Program-made: the position numbers and the translations under genes
Source: Clostridia bacterium
Lineage (GTDB): Bacteria > Bacillota_A > Clostridia > Christensenellales > Aristaeellaceae
Assembly: GCA_017525805.1 (NCBI GenBank)
Contig: JAFXSH010000113.1
Coordinates: 1 to 64,000 of the forward strand
Direction: 5' to 3'
DNA length: 64,000 nt
The notes under the pieces: model-generated
Seen by the model: only the letters and a program-made list of their open reading frames with translations
What the model was told of the DNA's origin: nothing
The model's database searches: none
Shown: positions 1 to 12,100 of the stretch, in pieces
How the letters are laid out: each line of letters opens with the position of its first letter
How positions within the stretch are numbered: position 1 is the stretch's first letter

Positions 1-38
1 AATAATTGCAGTAATGTCTTTGTTTCTGCTTTCGTCAA
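1..38 (-). CDS. 5' end of an unidentified gene (partial)
   Basis: Only the first 12 codons are inside the window, reading MTKAETKTLLQL from a TTG start at 36-38. A GAGGTG ribosome binding site lies five bases upstream at the right spacing, and a good promoter (98-126) precedes it, so a real gene start is likely. The product cannot be identified from so few residues. Confidence 0.5.
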   Translation of the reverse strand, partial: MTKAETKTLLQL

Positions 39-97
39 AGTAATCACCTCGTCTTATTACTTTGACATCCTATGCCTAAATTCCTTTTGGTAATAAA

Positions 98-126
98 ATT
101 GTAATAATTACTTAATTAATTTGCAA
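98..126 (-). promoter_or_regulatory. Sigma-A type promoter for the partial gene at 1-38
   Basis: Reading the minus strand, TTGCAA (121-126) is followed after exactly 17 bases by TACAAT (98-103). The surroundings are very AT-rich. The leader to the TTG start is about 50 bases. Confidence 0.5.
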
Positions 127-160
127 TAAGCGATTGCCCTGTCTTTTTCCCGCCTTTCAT

Positions 161-697
161 CTATCGGCTCTGTCGCACTGCTCCGTACCGAAATCCGTCC
201 GGGAGGCGGATATACGCCCGGATATGCCCGTCAATCGGGCGTTCGATCATTCCCGATCTGTTGTCCAAATTCCCTTCCGCGGCGAGGATCGTATGCTCCC
301 GCTTTTCAATGACGATCCCTATATGATCATGCTCCCGGTTTTCAAAAACCCGATCATAAAGGACAATGTCGCCCGGTTCCGGCACAAAACCTTCCCCGCC
401 TTTATGATACTCGATCCGCGGATCGCCTGCCGCGAATTCTTCCCACGCGATACAGCCCGCCAGATTGCAGGTTTCGCATTCGCTCGGACGGATCGGGATT
501 TCAAAGCCTGCTTCCCTGCAGCAGGAATACACGAACGCCGCGCACCAGAGTCCGTCGGCTTCTTCAAGCGTCCAATTGGGAAACGGCTGGACGATCGGTT
601 CCAGATTCGACGCTTTTCCCGCTGCAAACCCATGGAAAGGACGCCGTGCCATCGCCTCCGCGACCTGCGCCAATTGTTTTCCAGTCGCCTTTTTCAT
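161..697 (-). CDS. CHAP (NlpC/P60-like) amidase or peptidase without a signal peptide
   Basis: A 178-residue protein with the pattern of a CHAP cysteine peptidase or amidase. Cys52 sits in LWCAAFVY, His125 in HDHIGIV, and a polar residue follows in AEGNLDN near 141-145, so the catalytic set looks complete. CHAP domains cleave peptidoglycan stem peptides or amide links. No signal peptide, membrane segment or wall-binding repeat is visible, which is odd for a wall hydrolase. Its ATG overlaps the stop of the AAA+ ATPase gene upstream (ATGA), implying translational coupling. An intracellular peptidase role, or export by an unconventional route, are both possible; substrate unknown. Confidence 0.75.
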   Translation of the reverse strand: MKKATGKQLAQVAEAMARRPFHGFAAGKASNLEPIVQPFPNWTLEEADGLWCAAFVYSCCREAGFEIPIRPSECETCNLAGCIAWEEFAAGDPRIEYHKGGEGFVPEPGDIVLYDRVFENREHDHIGIVIEKREHTILAAEGNLDNRSGMIERPIDGHIRAYIRLPDGFRYGAVRQSR

Positions 698-1824
698 AAA
701 TCCCCGTCAGCGCGATCTGACGATCCCTCCGCAAGCTCCGCGGAATCCTGACCGCAGCCCGATTGATCCGCTTCCTTTACCCCCACGGCGGCCAGCAGGT
801 CGGCCTTGGTCAAACACATAAGCGATTCCTTGGTGATTTCCATTTTGCCCGCGGCCAGCCGGTCCGCCTGAGCGGCGATGGCCTTTTCAAACAGGTTTCG
901 CACGCCCCGGGCGTTGCCAAAGCTTTCAATATCTTTGCTTTCTTTGGTGAGGATGTCCGTCAGGGTATCCTTGGCGTCGTCCTCCAAGGTGTAGCCGCTC
1001 TTTTCGCAGCGCATTTTGAAAATGTCCGTCATTTCCTCCACGGTATAATCCGGGAAGAACATGAAGCGGTTGAAGCGGGATTCCAAGCCGGGGTTGGATT
1101 CCACAAATTCCTTCATTAATTCCGTATACCCCGCCACGATCACCACCAGATCGTCCCGGTGATCCTCCATGGCTTTGAGCAGGGTGTCCACCGCCTCCAT
1201 GCCGTAATCCGTTCCGCCCCGGTTGGTGAGGGCGTAGGCTTCGTCGATGAACAGCACGCCGCCCTTGGCTTTTTCGATCACCTCGGCGGTTTTGATGGCC
1301 GTCTGCCCCACGTAGCCCGCTACCAGGCCGGACCGGTCCACCTCCACCAGATGGCCCTTGGAAAGCACACCCAAGCTTTTATAGATGCGGCTCATGAGCC
1401 GGGCCACCATGGTTTTGCCCGTGCCGGGGTTGCCGGAAAACACCATATGCAGGGCCAAATCGGGCGTGGGCAGGCCGTGCTCCTGCCGGGCCTTGCAGAT
1501 TTCGATCCAGTTGATCAGGCTGTCCACCTCGTCCTTGATCCTGTCCAGCCCGATATAGCCGTGCAGTTCCTTTTTCAGGTCTTCTATGCTTTCGGCGGGC
1601 TCTTCCTGTTCGGCCTGCTCCGCTTTTCCCTCTTTCTTTTCTTCCGTTTTCGCGGCAGAAACGGCAGGCGCGGGCGTTTCCGGCTTTTCCTCCGTTCCGG
1701 GCACGTTTTGCAGGCTGACCGGTTTGATGCCCCACAGGTCCTCGCTGAGCAGCTGCATGCGCTGTTTCAGCAGCCCCTGCATGATCTCATTCTGCATCTG
1801 GATGATTTCGTCCTTGCGGTCCAT
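694..1824 (-). CDS. CbxX/CfqX (SpoVK-type) AAA+ ATPase
   Basis: A 376-residue single-domain AAA+ ATPase. The first 90 residues are charged and Ala/Glu-rich, probably coiled or disordered. Walker A GNPGTGKT lies near 130-137, Walker B VLFIDEA near 189-195, and an arginine-finger region NPGLESRFNR near 247-256. This subfamily includes RuBisCO activase CbxX, sporulation protein SpoVK and, more distantly, the type VII secretion ATPase EccA; members remodel or disassemble partner proteins. The gene is 12 bases after the TIM-barrel gene and overlaps the CHAP gene by four bases. The CHAP protein is the obvious candidate partner, but that is inference. Confidence 0.85.
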   Translation of the reverse strand: MDRKDEIIQMQNEIMQGLLKQRMQLLSEDLWGIKPVSLQNVPGTEEKPETPAPAVSAAKTEEKKEGKAEQAEQEEPAESIEDLKKELHGYIGLDRIKDEVDSLINWIEICKARQEHGLPTPDLALHMVFSGNPGTGKTMVARLMSRIYKSLGVLSKGHLVEVDRSGLVAGYVGQTAIKTAEVIEKAKGGVLFIDEAYALTNRGGTDYGMEAVDTLLKAMEDHRDDLVVIVAGYTELMKEFVESNPGLESRFNRFMFFPDYTVEEMTDIFKMRCEKSGYTLEDDAKDTLTDILTKESKDIESFGNARGVRNLFEKAIAAQADRLAAGKMEITKESLMCLTKADLLAAVGVKEADQSGCGQDSAELAEGSSDRADGDL

Positions 1825-1836
1825 GTTCTTTTCCCC

Positions 1837-2667
1837 CTATCGATCAAGCGCGCGGATCAGCGCGAAAGTGCGGTTTAAGTCCTGCCAATGAATCACGCCG
1901 TCCGGCAGGAAGGACGTTGCCTCCACCGTATAATCCCCGGTATAGGGGAGGGAAGCAAGAAAAGAAAACAGTTTTTCAAAATCGACGGTGCCCTGGCCGG
2001 GATGGAGGGTGCCAAGCCGCTTCCAATCCATGTATCCCCCGCCGTAATCGTTCACGTGCAGATGGCGGATGTGGTTATCCGACCACAGAAAGCGGTTTTC
2101 GGAGGCGTAATGGCTATCCAATTGCCGGTGAAAGGCGGCCATCTTGGTATCCAATACAAAATGCGCCTGGGGATCGGCGGCCAAAATTTCCTTCCACCGG
2201 GTCAGGGGATCGCTTTGCGCGCATACCACGTTTTCGATCAGCAGATCGAGACCGTGTTTTTCCGCGATGCTTTTAAAGCGCGGATAGGCCAGCAGATGCC
2301 AATCAAAATGCTGATCGGAGGTTGGGCCGTTCCACAGGTGCATCACCAATCTGTCCGCGCCTAAGAACGCGGCCATCTGGCAATTGATTTGAAATCGCTC
2401 CATGGCCTGGTCCCAGGCTTCCCCGGGGCCCGAACTGACGGCCTCGCCGATGCTCTTTTCACAGTGCGTCACCAGGATGGGCAGGGCCAAGTCCTTTAGA
2501 AACAGCGCCAGCGCGTCCGCCTGATCGTACCAGGAATCATACATCATGAATTCATAACCGTCGCAGCACAGCTTTTCCGCGCAGCCCGCCAATAGGCGGT
2601 AATCCCGCCCGTTGGGCCGGCCGATCAGCGCCCCCGTGGAGCAAAGCACACGGCGCACTTTTTTCAC
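1837..2667 (-). CDS. Sugar phosphate isomerase/epimerase-like TIM barrel protein
   Basis: A 276-residue protein with the AP-endonuclease-2/xylose isomerase-like barrel pattern: LVTHCEKS, DRLVMHLWNG, LLIENVV, FVLDTKMA, HLHVNDYGG and TVEATSF supply the usual His, Glu and Asp metal ligands at strand ends. The family isomerises or epimerises sugars and related compounds; the substrate cannot be told. The start is GTG at 2665-2667 because an in-frame stop lies not far upstream and no ATG is available. It is first in an operon with the AAA+ and CHAP genes and has its own promoter at 2713-2741. Confidence 0.75.
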   Translation of the reverse strand: MKKVRRVLCSTGALIGRPNGRDYRLLAGCAEKLCCDGYEFMMYDSWYDQADALALFLKDLALPILVTHCEKSIGEAVSSGPGEAWDQAMERFQINCQMAAFLGADRLVMHLWNGPTSDQHFDWHLLAYPRFKSIAEKHGLDLLIENVVCAQSDPLTRWKEILAADPQAHFVLDTKMAAFHRQLDSHYASENRFLWSDNHIRHLHVNDYGGGYMDWKRLGTLHPGQGTVDFEKLFSFLASLPYTGDYTVEATSFLPDGVIHWQDLNRTFALIRALDR

Positions 2668-2712
2668 CCCGATTCCATGGCATGTACAGTCATCCCGTGT
2701 TTATTCCAATCA

Positions 2713-2741
2713 AGTATACTCTGTATCCGAAAAGATGACAA
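2713..2741 (-). promoter_or_regulatory. Sigma-A promoter of the TIM barrel-AAA+-CHAP operon
   Basis: On the minus strand TTGTCA (2736-2741) and TATACT (2713-2718) are separated by 17 bases, a close match to the vegetative consensus. It lies just beyond the glg terminator hairpin, so the two operons are separately expressed. Confidence 0.7.
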
Positions 2742-2762
2742 GCCCTCCATGAAGATAAACGT

Positions 2763-2796
2763 CGGGGAACAGCATCTGCTGCGACGCTGTTCCCCG
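2763..2796 (-). terminator. Probable terminator of the glg operon
   Basis: A perfect 11-base inverted repeat (CGGGGAACAGC at 2763-2773, complement at 2786-2796) with a 12-base loop sits 40 bases after the glgA stop. Only a weak T-rich stretch follows on the minus strand, so termination efficiency is uncertain. Confidence 0.55.
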
Positions 2797-2836
2797 ATTC
2801 ATTATATGATCTGGCTTCCGACGGACGGATCGAAGC

Positions 2837-4531
<1,695 letters not shown>

Positions 4532-4631
4532 GATCGTTCACCTCGTTTTTGGTTTTTTACATAGCAGAACGCGGGCGGATGGGGCTTTTCATCCGCCCGC
4601 AGGGAAAGCGTTCCGGCGGGGCAGGAACAAA

Positions 4632-5753
4632 TCAGACGGTGTAATTCTTTGCCACTACCACAGGATAATTCTGGGTGGCCAGCAGGCGGCCATTTTCGGA
4701 AACGGTGGCCTGCTTATCCATGATGCAGTATTGCAGTTCAGCGCCCTTCATCACTTCGCCATCCTGCATGATGATGCAGTTGCGCACCACCGCGTCCTTG
4801 CCGATATGCACGCCGCGGAACAGGATGCTGTTTTCCACGGTGCCCTCGATGACGCAGCCGTCGGCGATGAGGGAATTCTTCACTTTCGCGCCGCTGGTAT
4901 GGCGGGTGGGCATTTCATCCCGCAGCTTGGTGAGCACGGGCCGGTCGGCGGGGAAAATATCCTTGCGGGTTTCCTGATCCAGCAGTTCCATGGAGCAGTT
5001 GAAATAGCTCTGCACGGAATCCATGGGCCAGGCCCGGCCGGGATTTTCATAGCCGCACACCTTGAGGGTCTGCTTGCTGATGGCATCCATGAGCACGTCC
5101 CGCGTCAAATGATGGTAGCCCTTGGACACGGTTTCGTCCACCACCTGGATCAAAAGCTCCCTTCGGATGCAGAAAGCTTCCAGGTAGGTATAGGGCAGGT
5201 GCGGGATGGTGGGATCGGATTCCAGGGCGGATACCCGGCCATCCTCCTCCACCTGGATATAGCGGCCATAGCCGTTGCGCCGCGCGCCGGGATCGCGGGT
5301 GTACATGAGGGTGATGTCCGCGCCGGAAGCCTCGTGGGCGTCCACCATGGCGTCGAACCGGGCGGCAAAGAGCATATGGGTGTCGGTGGACACTACATAG
5401 CGTTCCTTGCTGCGGCGCAGATAATGCATATTGGCGTGGAGGGCGTCCAGGAAGCCGGTATACACGCCCACGTTGTCGTTATTGGTAAAGGGCGGTAGGA
5501 ACACAAGGCCCGCTCTTTTGCCGTGCAGGTCCCATTCACGGCCGGAGCCCAAATGGTCCATCAGGCTGTTATAGTTCTTCTGGGTGATCACGCCCACATT
5601 GCGGATGCCGCTGTCCACCATGGCGGACAGGGGAAAGTCGATCAGCCGGTAGCGGCCGCAAATGGGCACGGCGGCCACGGCGCGTTCCGCCGTCAATTCC
5701 TTGAGTTGATTATCCCGATCAGCGGTGTAAATAATCCCCATGATATTTTTCAC
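4632..5753 (-). CDS. glgD: Glucose-1-phosphate adenylyltransferase subunit GlgD
   Basis: A 373-residue nucleotidyltransferase with a C-terminal left-handed beta-helix. The N-terminus MKNIMGIIYT, lacking the GGxGxRL loop of active pyrophosphorylases, and the GRYRLIDFPLSAMVDSGI stretch are typical of GlgD, the regulatory or non-catalytic partner of GlgC in Gram-positive bacteria. It starts at GTG (5751-5753) behind AGGGGGA, 16 bases after glgC. The complex makes ADP-glucose for GlgA. Confidence 0.93.
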   Translation of the reverse strand: MKNIMGIIYTADRDNQLKELTAERAVAAVPICGRYRLIDFPLSAMVDSGIRNVGVITQKNYNSLMDHLGSGREWDLHGKRAGLVFLPPFTNNDNVGVYTGFLDALHANMHYLRRSKERYVVSTDTHMLFAARFDAMVDAHEASGADITLMYTRDPGARRNGYGRYIQVEEDGRVSALESDPTIPHLPYTYLEAFCIRRELLIQVVDETVSKGYHHLTRDVLMDAISKQTLKVCGYENPGRAWPMDSVQSYFNCSMELLDQETRKDIFPADRPVLTKLRDEMPTRHTSGAKVKNSLIADGCVIEGTVENSILFRGVHIGKDAVVRNCIIMQDGEVMKGAELQYCIMDKQATVSENGRLLATQNYPVVVAKNYTV

Positions 5754-5769
5754 GGTCGTTTCCCCCTAA

Positions 5770-6948
5770 TCACTCTTCACCGAATTGTTCGCCGGCGGCC
5801 ACCTTGCCGCCCTCGGGCACCACAGCGTCCTGGCCCACCACGGCGATCAGGCCGTCGCCTTCCTCGCCCACGACGGCGTTCCTGGAAATCACGGCGTTTT
5901 CCGCCACCATGGCGCGCTGCACGATAGCGCCAGATTCGATCTTTGCCCCGGGCATGATCACGCTGTCGATCACCTGCGCGCCTTCCTCCACGATCACGCC
6001 GGAGGAAAGGATGGAATGGGCCACCTTGCCGTACACCTCGCAGCCTTCGGTAATCAGACAGTTGTCCACTTCCGCCTTATCCGCCACGAACTGGGGAATC
6101 ATGCCTAAGTTCCGGGCGTAGATGCGGAATTTCTTATCGTGCAGGTCGATTTCGGGCTGATCCTCCAGCAGGTCCATATTGGCTTCCCACAGGCTTTCGA
6201 TGGTGCCAACGTCCTTCCAGTAATCGTTGAAGGAATAGGCCACCATCTTCTGGCCGTCCGCCAGCATCTTGGGGATGATGTTCTTGCCAAAATCGTTGGA
6301 GGATTTGGGATCCTTTTCATCTTCCGTCAGGTACTTGCGCAGCTTATCCCAGGTGAACACGTACACGCCCATGGAGGCGTTGTTGGATTTTGCGTGCTTG
6401 GGCTTTTCCTCGAATTCGATGATATTGTCGTTTTCATCGGTATTCATGATGCCGAAGCGATGGGTCTCCTCCCAGGGCACCTGGCGCACGGCGATGGTGG
6501 CGTCAGCCCCGTGGCTTTCATGGCAGGCCACCATGGCGGCATAGTCCATTTTATAAATATGGTCGCCGGAGAGGATCAGCACAAATTCGGGATTGTACTG
6601 CTCGATGAAGGAAAGGTTCTGGTAGATGGCGTTGGCCGTGCCCTTATACCATTCGCCGGTGGCGCCGGTCTGATAAGGAGGCAGCACGAACACGCCGCCG
6701 TTGACCACGTCCAGATCCCACGGCGCGCCGCTGGCAATGTAGGCGTTCAATTCCAAGGGACGGTATTGGGTCAGCACGCCCACCACGTCGATACCGGAAT
6801 TGGCGCAGTTGGAAAGCGGGAAGTCGATGATCCGGTACTTTCCGCCGAAGGGAACCGCGGGCTTGGCCATGTGCCGGGTAAGAATACCCAAACGGCTGCC
6901 CTGGCCTCCCGCCAGCAGCATGGCTACACAGCGTTTTTTGCGAAGCAT
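5770..6948 (-). CDS. glgC: Glucose-1-phosphate adenylyltransferase catalytic subunit GlgC
   Basis: Makes ADP-glucose from ATP and glucose-1-phosphate, the committed step of glycogen synthesis. The pyrophosphorylase loop [10 protein letters not shown] is intact close to the N-terminus, followed by [19 protein letters not shown], with a hexapeptide beta-helix at the C-terminus. I chose the ATG at 6946-6948 (392 residues) because AAGGAGG lies at 6960-6966; an in-frame start at 6990 would add 14 unconserved residues that include the binding site itself. Heterotetramer formation with GlgD is expected. Confidence 0.94.
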   Translation of the reverse strand: MLRKKRCVAMLLAGGQGSRLGILTRHMAKPAVPFGGKYRIIDFPLSNCANSGIDVVGVLTQYRPLELNAYIASGAPWDLDVVNGGVFVLPPYQTGATGEWYKGTANAIYQNLSFIEQYNPEFVLILSGDHIYKMDYAAMVACHESHGADATIAVRQVPWEETHRFGIMNTDENDNIIEFEEKPKHAKSNNASMGVYVFTWDKLRKYLTEDEKDPKSSNDFGKNIIPKMLADGQKMVAYSFNDYWKDVGTIESLWEANMDLLEDQPEIDLHDKKFRIYARNLGMIPQFVADKAEVDNCLITEGCEVYGKVAHSILSSGVIVEEGAQVIDSVIMPGAKIESGAIVQRAMVAENAVISRNAVVGEEGDGLIAVVGQDAVVPEGGKVAAGEQFGEE

Positions 6949-7016
6949 ATGAAACACGTCCTCCTTAATTGAATGATCCTTTGTACGCAAATTATTTTGC
7001 GTTTCGATTCATTCAT

Positions 7017-7045
7017 ATTTTATATGATTTGGCAGATTCATTCAA
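7017..7045 (-). promoter_or_regulatory. Candidate promoter for glgC-glgD-glgA
   Basis: Minus strand TTGAAT (7040-7045), 17-base spacer, TAAAAT (7017-7022) in the 119-base gap between glgB and glgC. Short AT-rich palindromes surround it (for example GCAAATTATTTTGC at 6987-7000). Moderate match only. Confidence 0.4.
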
Positions 7046-7067
7046 TGGATATTCTATGACCAATTTA

Positions 7068-9014
7068 TCAATCATTCAGCCGTTTGACCCTGTAATACAC
7101 CGTCGCCAGGGGCGGCACACACACGGCTGCCGAGCAGGGCAGATCGTTATAGGGCGCATTTTCCGCCCGGATGGAGCCGGGATTGTATTGATTGCTGCCC
7201 GCGAACTCCTCCCGGTCGGAATTGAGGATTTCGGTCAACTCGCACGGATAGGGCAGGGCCAGCCGGTATTCGCCGTAGGGCTGGGGGGTAAAATTGGTCA
7301 CGGCGGCGATGGCGTTTCCCTGGCCGTCAGAGCGCAGGAAAGCCACGATGCTGCGGTCCGCGTCGTTTACGTTCAGCCACTGGAAGCCGTCCCAACTGTC
7401 GTCGATGCTGTGCAGGGCCGGTTCCTCCCGATACAGACGGTTCAGGGCCTTCACATAGCGCTGGAGCCGGGCGTGGTTTTCGTAATCCAGCAGCATCCAG
7501 TCCAATTGCTCCGCGTCCCGCCATTCCACGAATTGGCCGAATTCGCCGCCCATGAACAGCAGCTTTTTGCCCGGATGGGCCATGTAATAGCCGTACAGGG
7601 CGCGCAGGCCCGCGAATTTGCGCCAGTGATCCCCCGGCTGCTTATCCAGCATGGAGTGCTTGCCGTGCACCACCTCGTCGTGGGAGAAGGGCAGGATATA
7701 GTTTTCGCTGAAGGCGTACATCATGGAGAAGGTGATCTTGTCGTGATGGTATTTGCGGTAAATGGGATCCAGCGCCACGTAGGACAGGATATCGTTCATC
7801 CAGCCCATATTCCACTTGAAACCGAAGCCCAATCCATCCTCCCAGGTGGGATGGGTCACTTTGGGGAAGGCGGTGGATTCCTCCGCCACGGTGATCGCGC
7901 CGGGGCACTCCCGGTACACGGTTTCGTTCATCCGCCGCAGGAAATTGATGGCGTCCAGGTTTTCCCGTCCGCCGTACTGATTGGGCAGCCAATAGCCGGG
8001 ACCCCGGCCAAAGTCCAAATACAGCATGCAGCTCACCGCGTCGCAGCGCAGGCCGTCGGCGTGGTATTCCTTCAGCCAGTACACCGCGTTGGAAAGCAGG
8101 AAGCTGCTCACTTCGCCCCGGGCGTAATCGAACAGAGTGGTGCCCCACTGGGGCATTTCGGAACGGCGTTCGTCCGCGTGCTCATAGCAGGGGGTGCCGT
8201 CAAAGCGGCGCAGGCCCACTTCGTCCTTGGGGAAATGGGCGGGCACCCAGTCCAGGATCACGCCGATCCCGGCCTGATGCAGCCTGTCCACCAGGGTCCT
8301 GAACTGATCCGGCGTGCCGTAGCGGGAAGTGGGCGCGTAATAGCCCGTCACCTGGTAGCCCCAGGAGCCGTCAAAGGGATGCTCCATCACCGGCAGCAGC
8401 TCCACGTGGGTGTAGCCCATATCCTTTACGTAAGGAACGAGCTGTTCAGCAATTTCCACATAGTTCAGCAGCCGGCCGTTTTCACCCCGCCGCCAGGTGC
8501 CCAAGTGCAGCTCATAGATGTTCATGGGGCCGCGGAAAGGCTCCCGCTTCGCGCGTTCGTTCATCCATTCCCCGTCGCCCCACTGGTAGCCCTCCAGGCT
8601 GCGCAGCTTGCTTGCGTTATTGGGCCGCAGCTCGCTTTCAAAGCCGTAGGGATCGGCCCGGTAATGCCATTCCCCATCCGCGCACTCAATGGCGTATTTG
8701 TAAGCCCGCAGGCGTTCCGCCGCTTCGGGAAAGGAAAAGCGCTCCGGATCAGCTTCCGGGGTAAACAGGCGGGCCGGCAGGCGCAGTTCCCAAATGCCGT
8801 CGTACTGTTTCACCATGGGATAGGCGTCCCGGTCCCAGCCGCAGAATTCCCCGATCAGCGACACGCGCCGGGCATTGGGCGCCCAGACGGAAAAGTGCCA
8901 TTTCAGTTCCCCGTTTTCCTCCACGGGATGGGCTCCCAGAAAATTGTATGCGTCAAAGCAAACACCCTGATGAAAGCTTTCGCGCCTTACGCCGTCCGGC
9001 GGATTATACCACAT
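7068..9014 (-). CDS. glgB: 1,4-alpha-glucan branching enzyme (GH13)
   Basis: Introduces alpha-1,6 branches into glycogen. It has an N-terminal CBM48-like domain (WHFSVWAPNARRVSLIGEFCGWD), a GH13 barrel with the nucleophile Asp in GLRCDAVSCM (about 324), the acid Glu in VAEEST (about 374) and the HD pair in FSHDEVVHGKHSM (about 446), and a C-terminal beta domain. Length about 648 residues is normal. The ATG at 9012-9014 is preferred over the TTG at 9018-9020 because AGGAG at 9025-9029 is ten bases from the ATG but only four from the TTG. Confidence 0.94.
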   Translation of the reverse strand: MWYNPPDGVRRESFHQGVCFDAYNFLGAHPVEENGELKWHFSVWAPNARRVSLIGEFCGWDRDAYPMVKQYDGIWELRLPARLFTPEADPERFSFPEAAERLRAYKYAIECADGEWHYRADPYGFESELRPNNASKLRSLEGYQWGDGEWMNERAKREPFRGPMNIYELHLGTWRRGENGRLLNYVEIAEQLVPYVKDMGYTHVELLPVMEHPFDGSWGYQVTGYYAPTSRYGTPDQFRTLVDRLHQAGIGVILDWVPAHFPKDEVGLRRFDGTPCYEHADERRSEMPQWGTTLFDYARGEVSSFLLSNAVYWLKEYHADGLRCDAVSCMLYLDFGRGPGYWLPNQYGGRENLDAINFLRRMNETVYRECPGAITVAEESTAFPKVTHPTWEDGLGFGFKWNMGWMNDILSYVALDPIYRKYHHDKITFSMMYAFSENYILPFSHDEVVHGKHSMLDKQPGDHWRKFAGLRALYGYYMAHPGKKLLFMGGEFGQFVEWRDAEQLDWMLLDYENHARLQRYVKALNRLYREEPALHSIDDSWDGFQWLNVNDADRSIVAFLRSDGQGNAIAAVTNFTPQPYGEYRLALPYPCELTEILNSDREEFAGSNQYNPGSIRAENAPYNDLPCSAAVCVPPLATVYYRVKRLND

Positions 9015-9053
9015 GCGCAATCATCTCCTGTTCAATTTTTTTCTCCTGAAATG

Positions 9054-9082
9054 ATTGTATCATAATTTTACCGTTTTTTCCA
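9054..9082 (-). promoter_or_regulatory. Promoter of glgB
   Basis: Minus strand TGGAAA (9077-9082), 17 bases, then TACAAT (9054-9059) preceded by TGA, which gives an extended -10 element. The leader to the glgB ATG is about 30 bases. Confidence 0.55.
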
Positions 9083-9172
9083 GTATTTTTATGATGTTTT
9101 TCCGCAAATAATACGTATGCCGTTTGTTTTTGAAAGCGGCGGTATTTCTTTTTCCGCACATGGAGGATCAGC

Positions 9173-12100
9173 ATGTCAAAACCAGCGTTTTTTCCCTTTT
9201 CCAGCCAAGCCCGGCTGCGCTGCCCGGCAGGGCTTATGGACCGTATCCGAAAAGCCCGCCAAGCCGCGTGCGCTGTTCCAAGAGAGGAGCTGTCTCCTTC
9301 CGGCATATGGGTGGAAGACCACGCCCTATCCCTGCTGGAGGAAGCGGACGCACTGGGACGGGAGCTGAAACGCGCGCCCCGACTGCCGGGAAGAGGAGGC
9401 GTTCCCCGGCTGCTGCGCTGGGCCCGGGAAATCTGCCGGGAAGGCGCGGGAGAAATCGCCGCGCCGCTGATCGTGCGCGTGATTCGAAGAGAAGCGGGAG
9501 ATGCGGAAATCACCGAAGAGGAACTGTCGCTGCTGCCCAAGGCCCTGGCCTGCGCCCTGTTTGAACGTTTGCTGGAGCCGCTGGAAAGCTGCATGCGGGA
9601 AAAGGATCAGCGGGCCCGCGCCTTGGCTTGGGCCCGGCGTTTTTCCGCCGGGGAACAAGACGAACTGCCCAAAGACAGCGCATTGCTTTCCGCCCTGCTG
9701 CGCGCCCTGGCCGCGCGGGAAAACCCCGACGGACTGCGCCGGGCGGACGAAATCCTGCGCTGCCGGAATCTGCGCTGGGAGGAAGCGGTGCGGCAGGACC
9801 AGGACAGCCAAAACGCCCAAGGCCTGGATACCGGCAGGCTGATCACTTCCCTGGGCCTCCTTTCCCGCCTGCCTTTCAGTGCGGTGCGGGAGCGGCTTAG
9901 CCCCGTGATCCGGGTGCTGCGGGCCGATCCCACCTTCGGACGCATGGATCAGGAAAGCCGCGATTTGTACGTCCGCCGCGCCTGCCGTATCGCCAAACGG
10001 CTTCATATCGCTCAAAGCGCCGCGGCAGAGGCCGCTGTCACGCTCTCGGAAGGAAAGGACGGGCCGGAAGGAGAATCGGGTTATTACCTGATCGAACGGC
10101 CCGATCTCATCGCCGTATCCCTGCATAAACGCAAGCGCCCCTCCTTTGTGCTTCGTCACAGGGCGGGCCTGTTTCTCGCGCCGCTGTACGGCGGAGCGGC
10201 GGCGTCTCTGGCCGCCTGCGTCCTGGCAAGGGCGCCCTGGTATCTGTGGGGACCGGTCCTGCTGTGCGTTTCCGAAATCCTGCGGACGGTGGAATATGCC
10301 GTGATTCGTAAGATTCTTCCCGCCCGCATGCTGCCCCGGCTGCGGGTCAGGCGCCTGTCGCCGGAAACCCGCGGCTTAGTGGTGATCCCAGCCCTGCTTT
10401 CCTCCCGAAAGGAGGCCCTGCGCCTGGTTCGCCAGCTTGCGGTGCTGCGACGCGCCGCCAACGATCCCTGCTTAGAGTTCATGCTGCTGGCCGATTTTGC
10501 CGACAGCGAAACGGAAACCCAGCTGTCGGACGAGGACATCCTCCTGGCCGTTCGTCTGGCCATGGAAGAGATGAACCGACAGCAGGGCGGCGGTTTTCTG
10601 TACCTGCATCGGGCCCGGAAATGGGATATGGGCCAGCGCGCCTATACGGGCCGGGAACGCAAGCGCGGCGCGCTGGAAGCATTGAACCGGTTAATTACGG
10701 AAGGAAAATGCAACGATTCTTTTCTCTATATGTCCCACACCGGAGACGATTTAGTGAACCGCTACGCCTATGTGATCACCTTGGACGCCGACACCTTCCT
10801 GCCGCCGGGCGCGGCCTACCGGCTGATAGGGGCCATGGGCCATCCTTTGCAGCGGGGGCGGGTGGGCGTGATCCAGCCCCGGATGGAAACCGCGCCGGAC
10901 CGGGTGCGCACCCGCGCGCAAAAGTGGCTGGGCGGCGCGGGCGGAACCGATCCCTATCACTTGGCCGTTCAGGACGTGTACCAGGACGTGTTTGGCCGGG
11001 GTTCCTTTGTGGGCAAGGGTATCTATGAACCTGAAATCTGGATGAAACGGCTCTCGGGCCGCCTGCCCCGGGGGCGCTTACTGAGCCATGACCTGATCGA
11101 GGGCGAAATCGTGGGCAGCGCTTTAGCGGATGATATCGTATTGTTCGACGGCCATCCCGCCCATTTGTCCGGCTGGCGGAAACGGCTGCACCGCTGGACC
11201 CGGGGCGATTGGCAATTGCTCCCTTTTCTCGCGGATGGACGGCTGACGCTGCTTTCCCGCCACAAAATCTGGGATAATCTGCGCCGCTCTCTGGCGCCCG
11301 CCGCCCAGGTCCTGCTTTTGTTGGCGGGGGCGTTTTTCAAGTCGCCTCCGTTGATCCTGCTTGCCCTGCCCTGGCCCCTTCGGGGCGTCGAAAAGCGCTT
11401 GTTCCTGCTGCCCGGAAAGGCGTATACCCTGCTGGACGCGGCGGTTCGGGCCCTGTACCGCCAATTCGTCAGCCACCGGAATCTGCTTTCCTGGGTCACC
11501 GCCGCCCAGGCCGACGGAAGCGCGGGCTTTCCCCTGCCCTGCCAGCTGGCGCAAATCGGCGCGGGCACAGCGATGACGGTCCTTTCCCTGCTGCCGGGCG
11601 GCCTGTGGCCCCTGTCGCTGCTGGGCCTTGCGTGGGTGTCCGCGCCCCTGTGGTCCCCCGCCTTAGACGCGCCTGTCAGCCGGTCTCAGCCCATGACGCG
11701 GAAAGACGCGGAGGAGGCCCGTAGTTTGGCCCGCCGCACCTGGCGTTTTTTTGAGGACAGCGTATCGGCGGACACCCTTTTCCTGCCGCCGGACAACGTG
11801 CAGGAGGACCCCAAAAAGGGCCCGGCCATGCGCACTTCCCCCACCAATATGGGGCTGTATCTGCTCTCCTGCTGCGCCGCCCATACCCTTGGCTTTCTGT
11901 CCGCGGCGGAGCTGTGCCAAAGACTGAATGACAGCCTGAATACCCTGGAAAGATTGGAAACCTGGCAGGGGCATTTCTATAACTGGTTCAGCCTGCGCAC
12001 CGGCGATCCGCTGGAGCCCAAGTTCATTTCCACCGTGGATTCCGGCAACTGCGCGGCCTGTTTGCTGTGCTGCGCGCAGATGCTGCGGACCCGGCTGCCC

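Noticed and set aside
9012..9020. TTG at 9018-9020 as the glgB start
   Set aside because: Only four bases from the ribosome binding site; the ATG at 9012-9014 has better spacing.
6969..9065. Open frame of nearly 700 codons antisense to glgB
   Set aside because: glgB on the other strand has all GH13 motifs; the antisense product looks like low-complexity His/Gly/Ala-rich noise.
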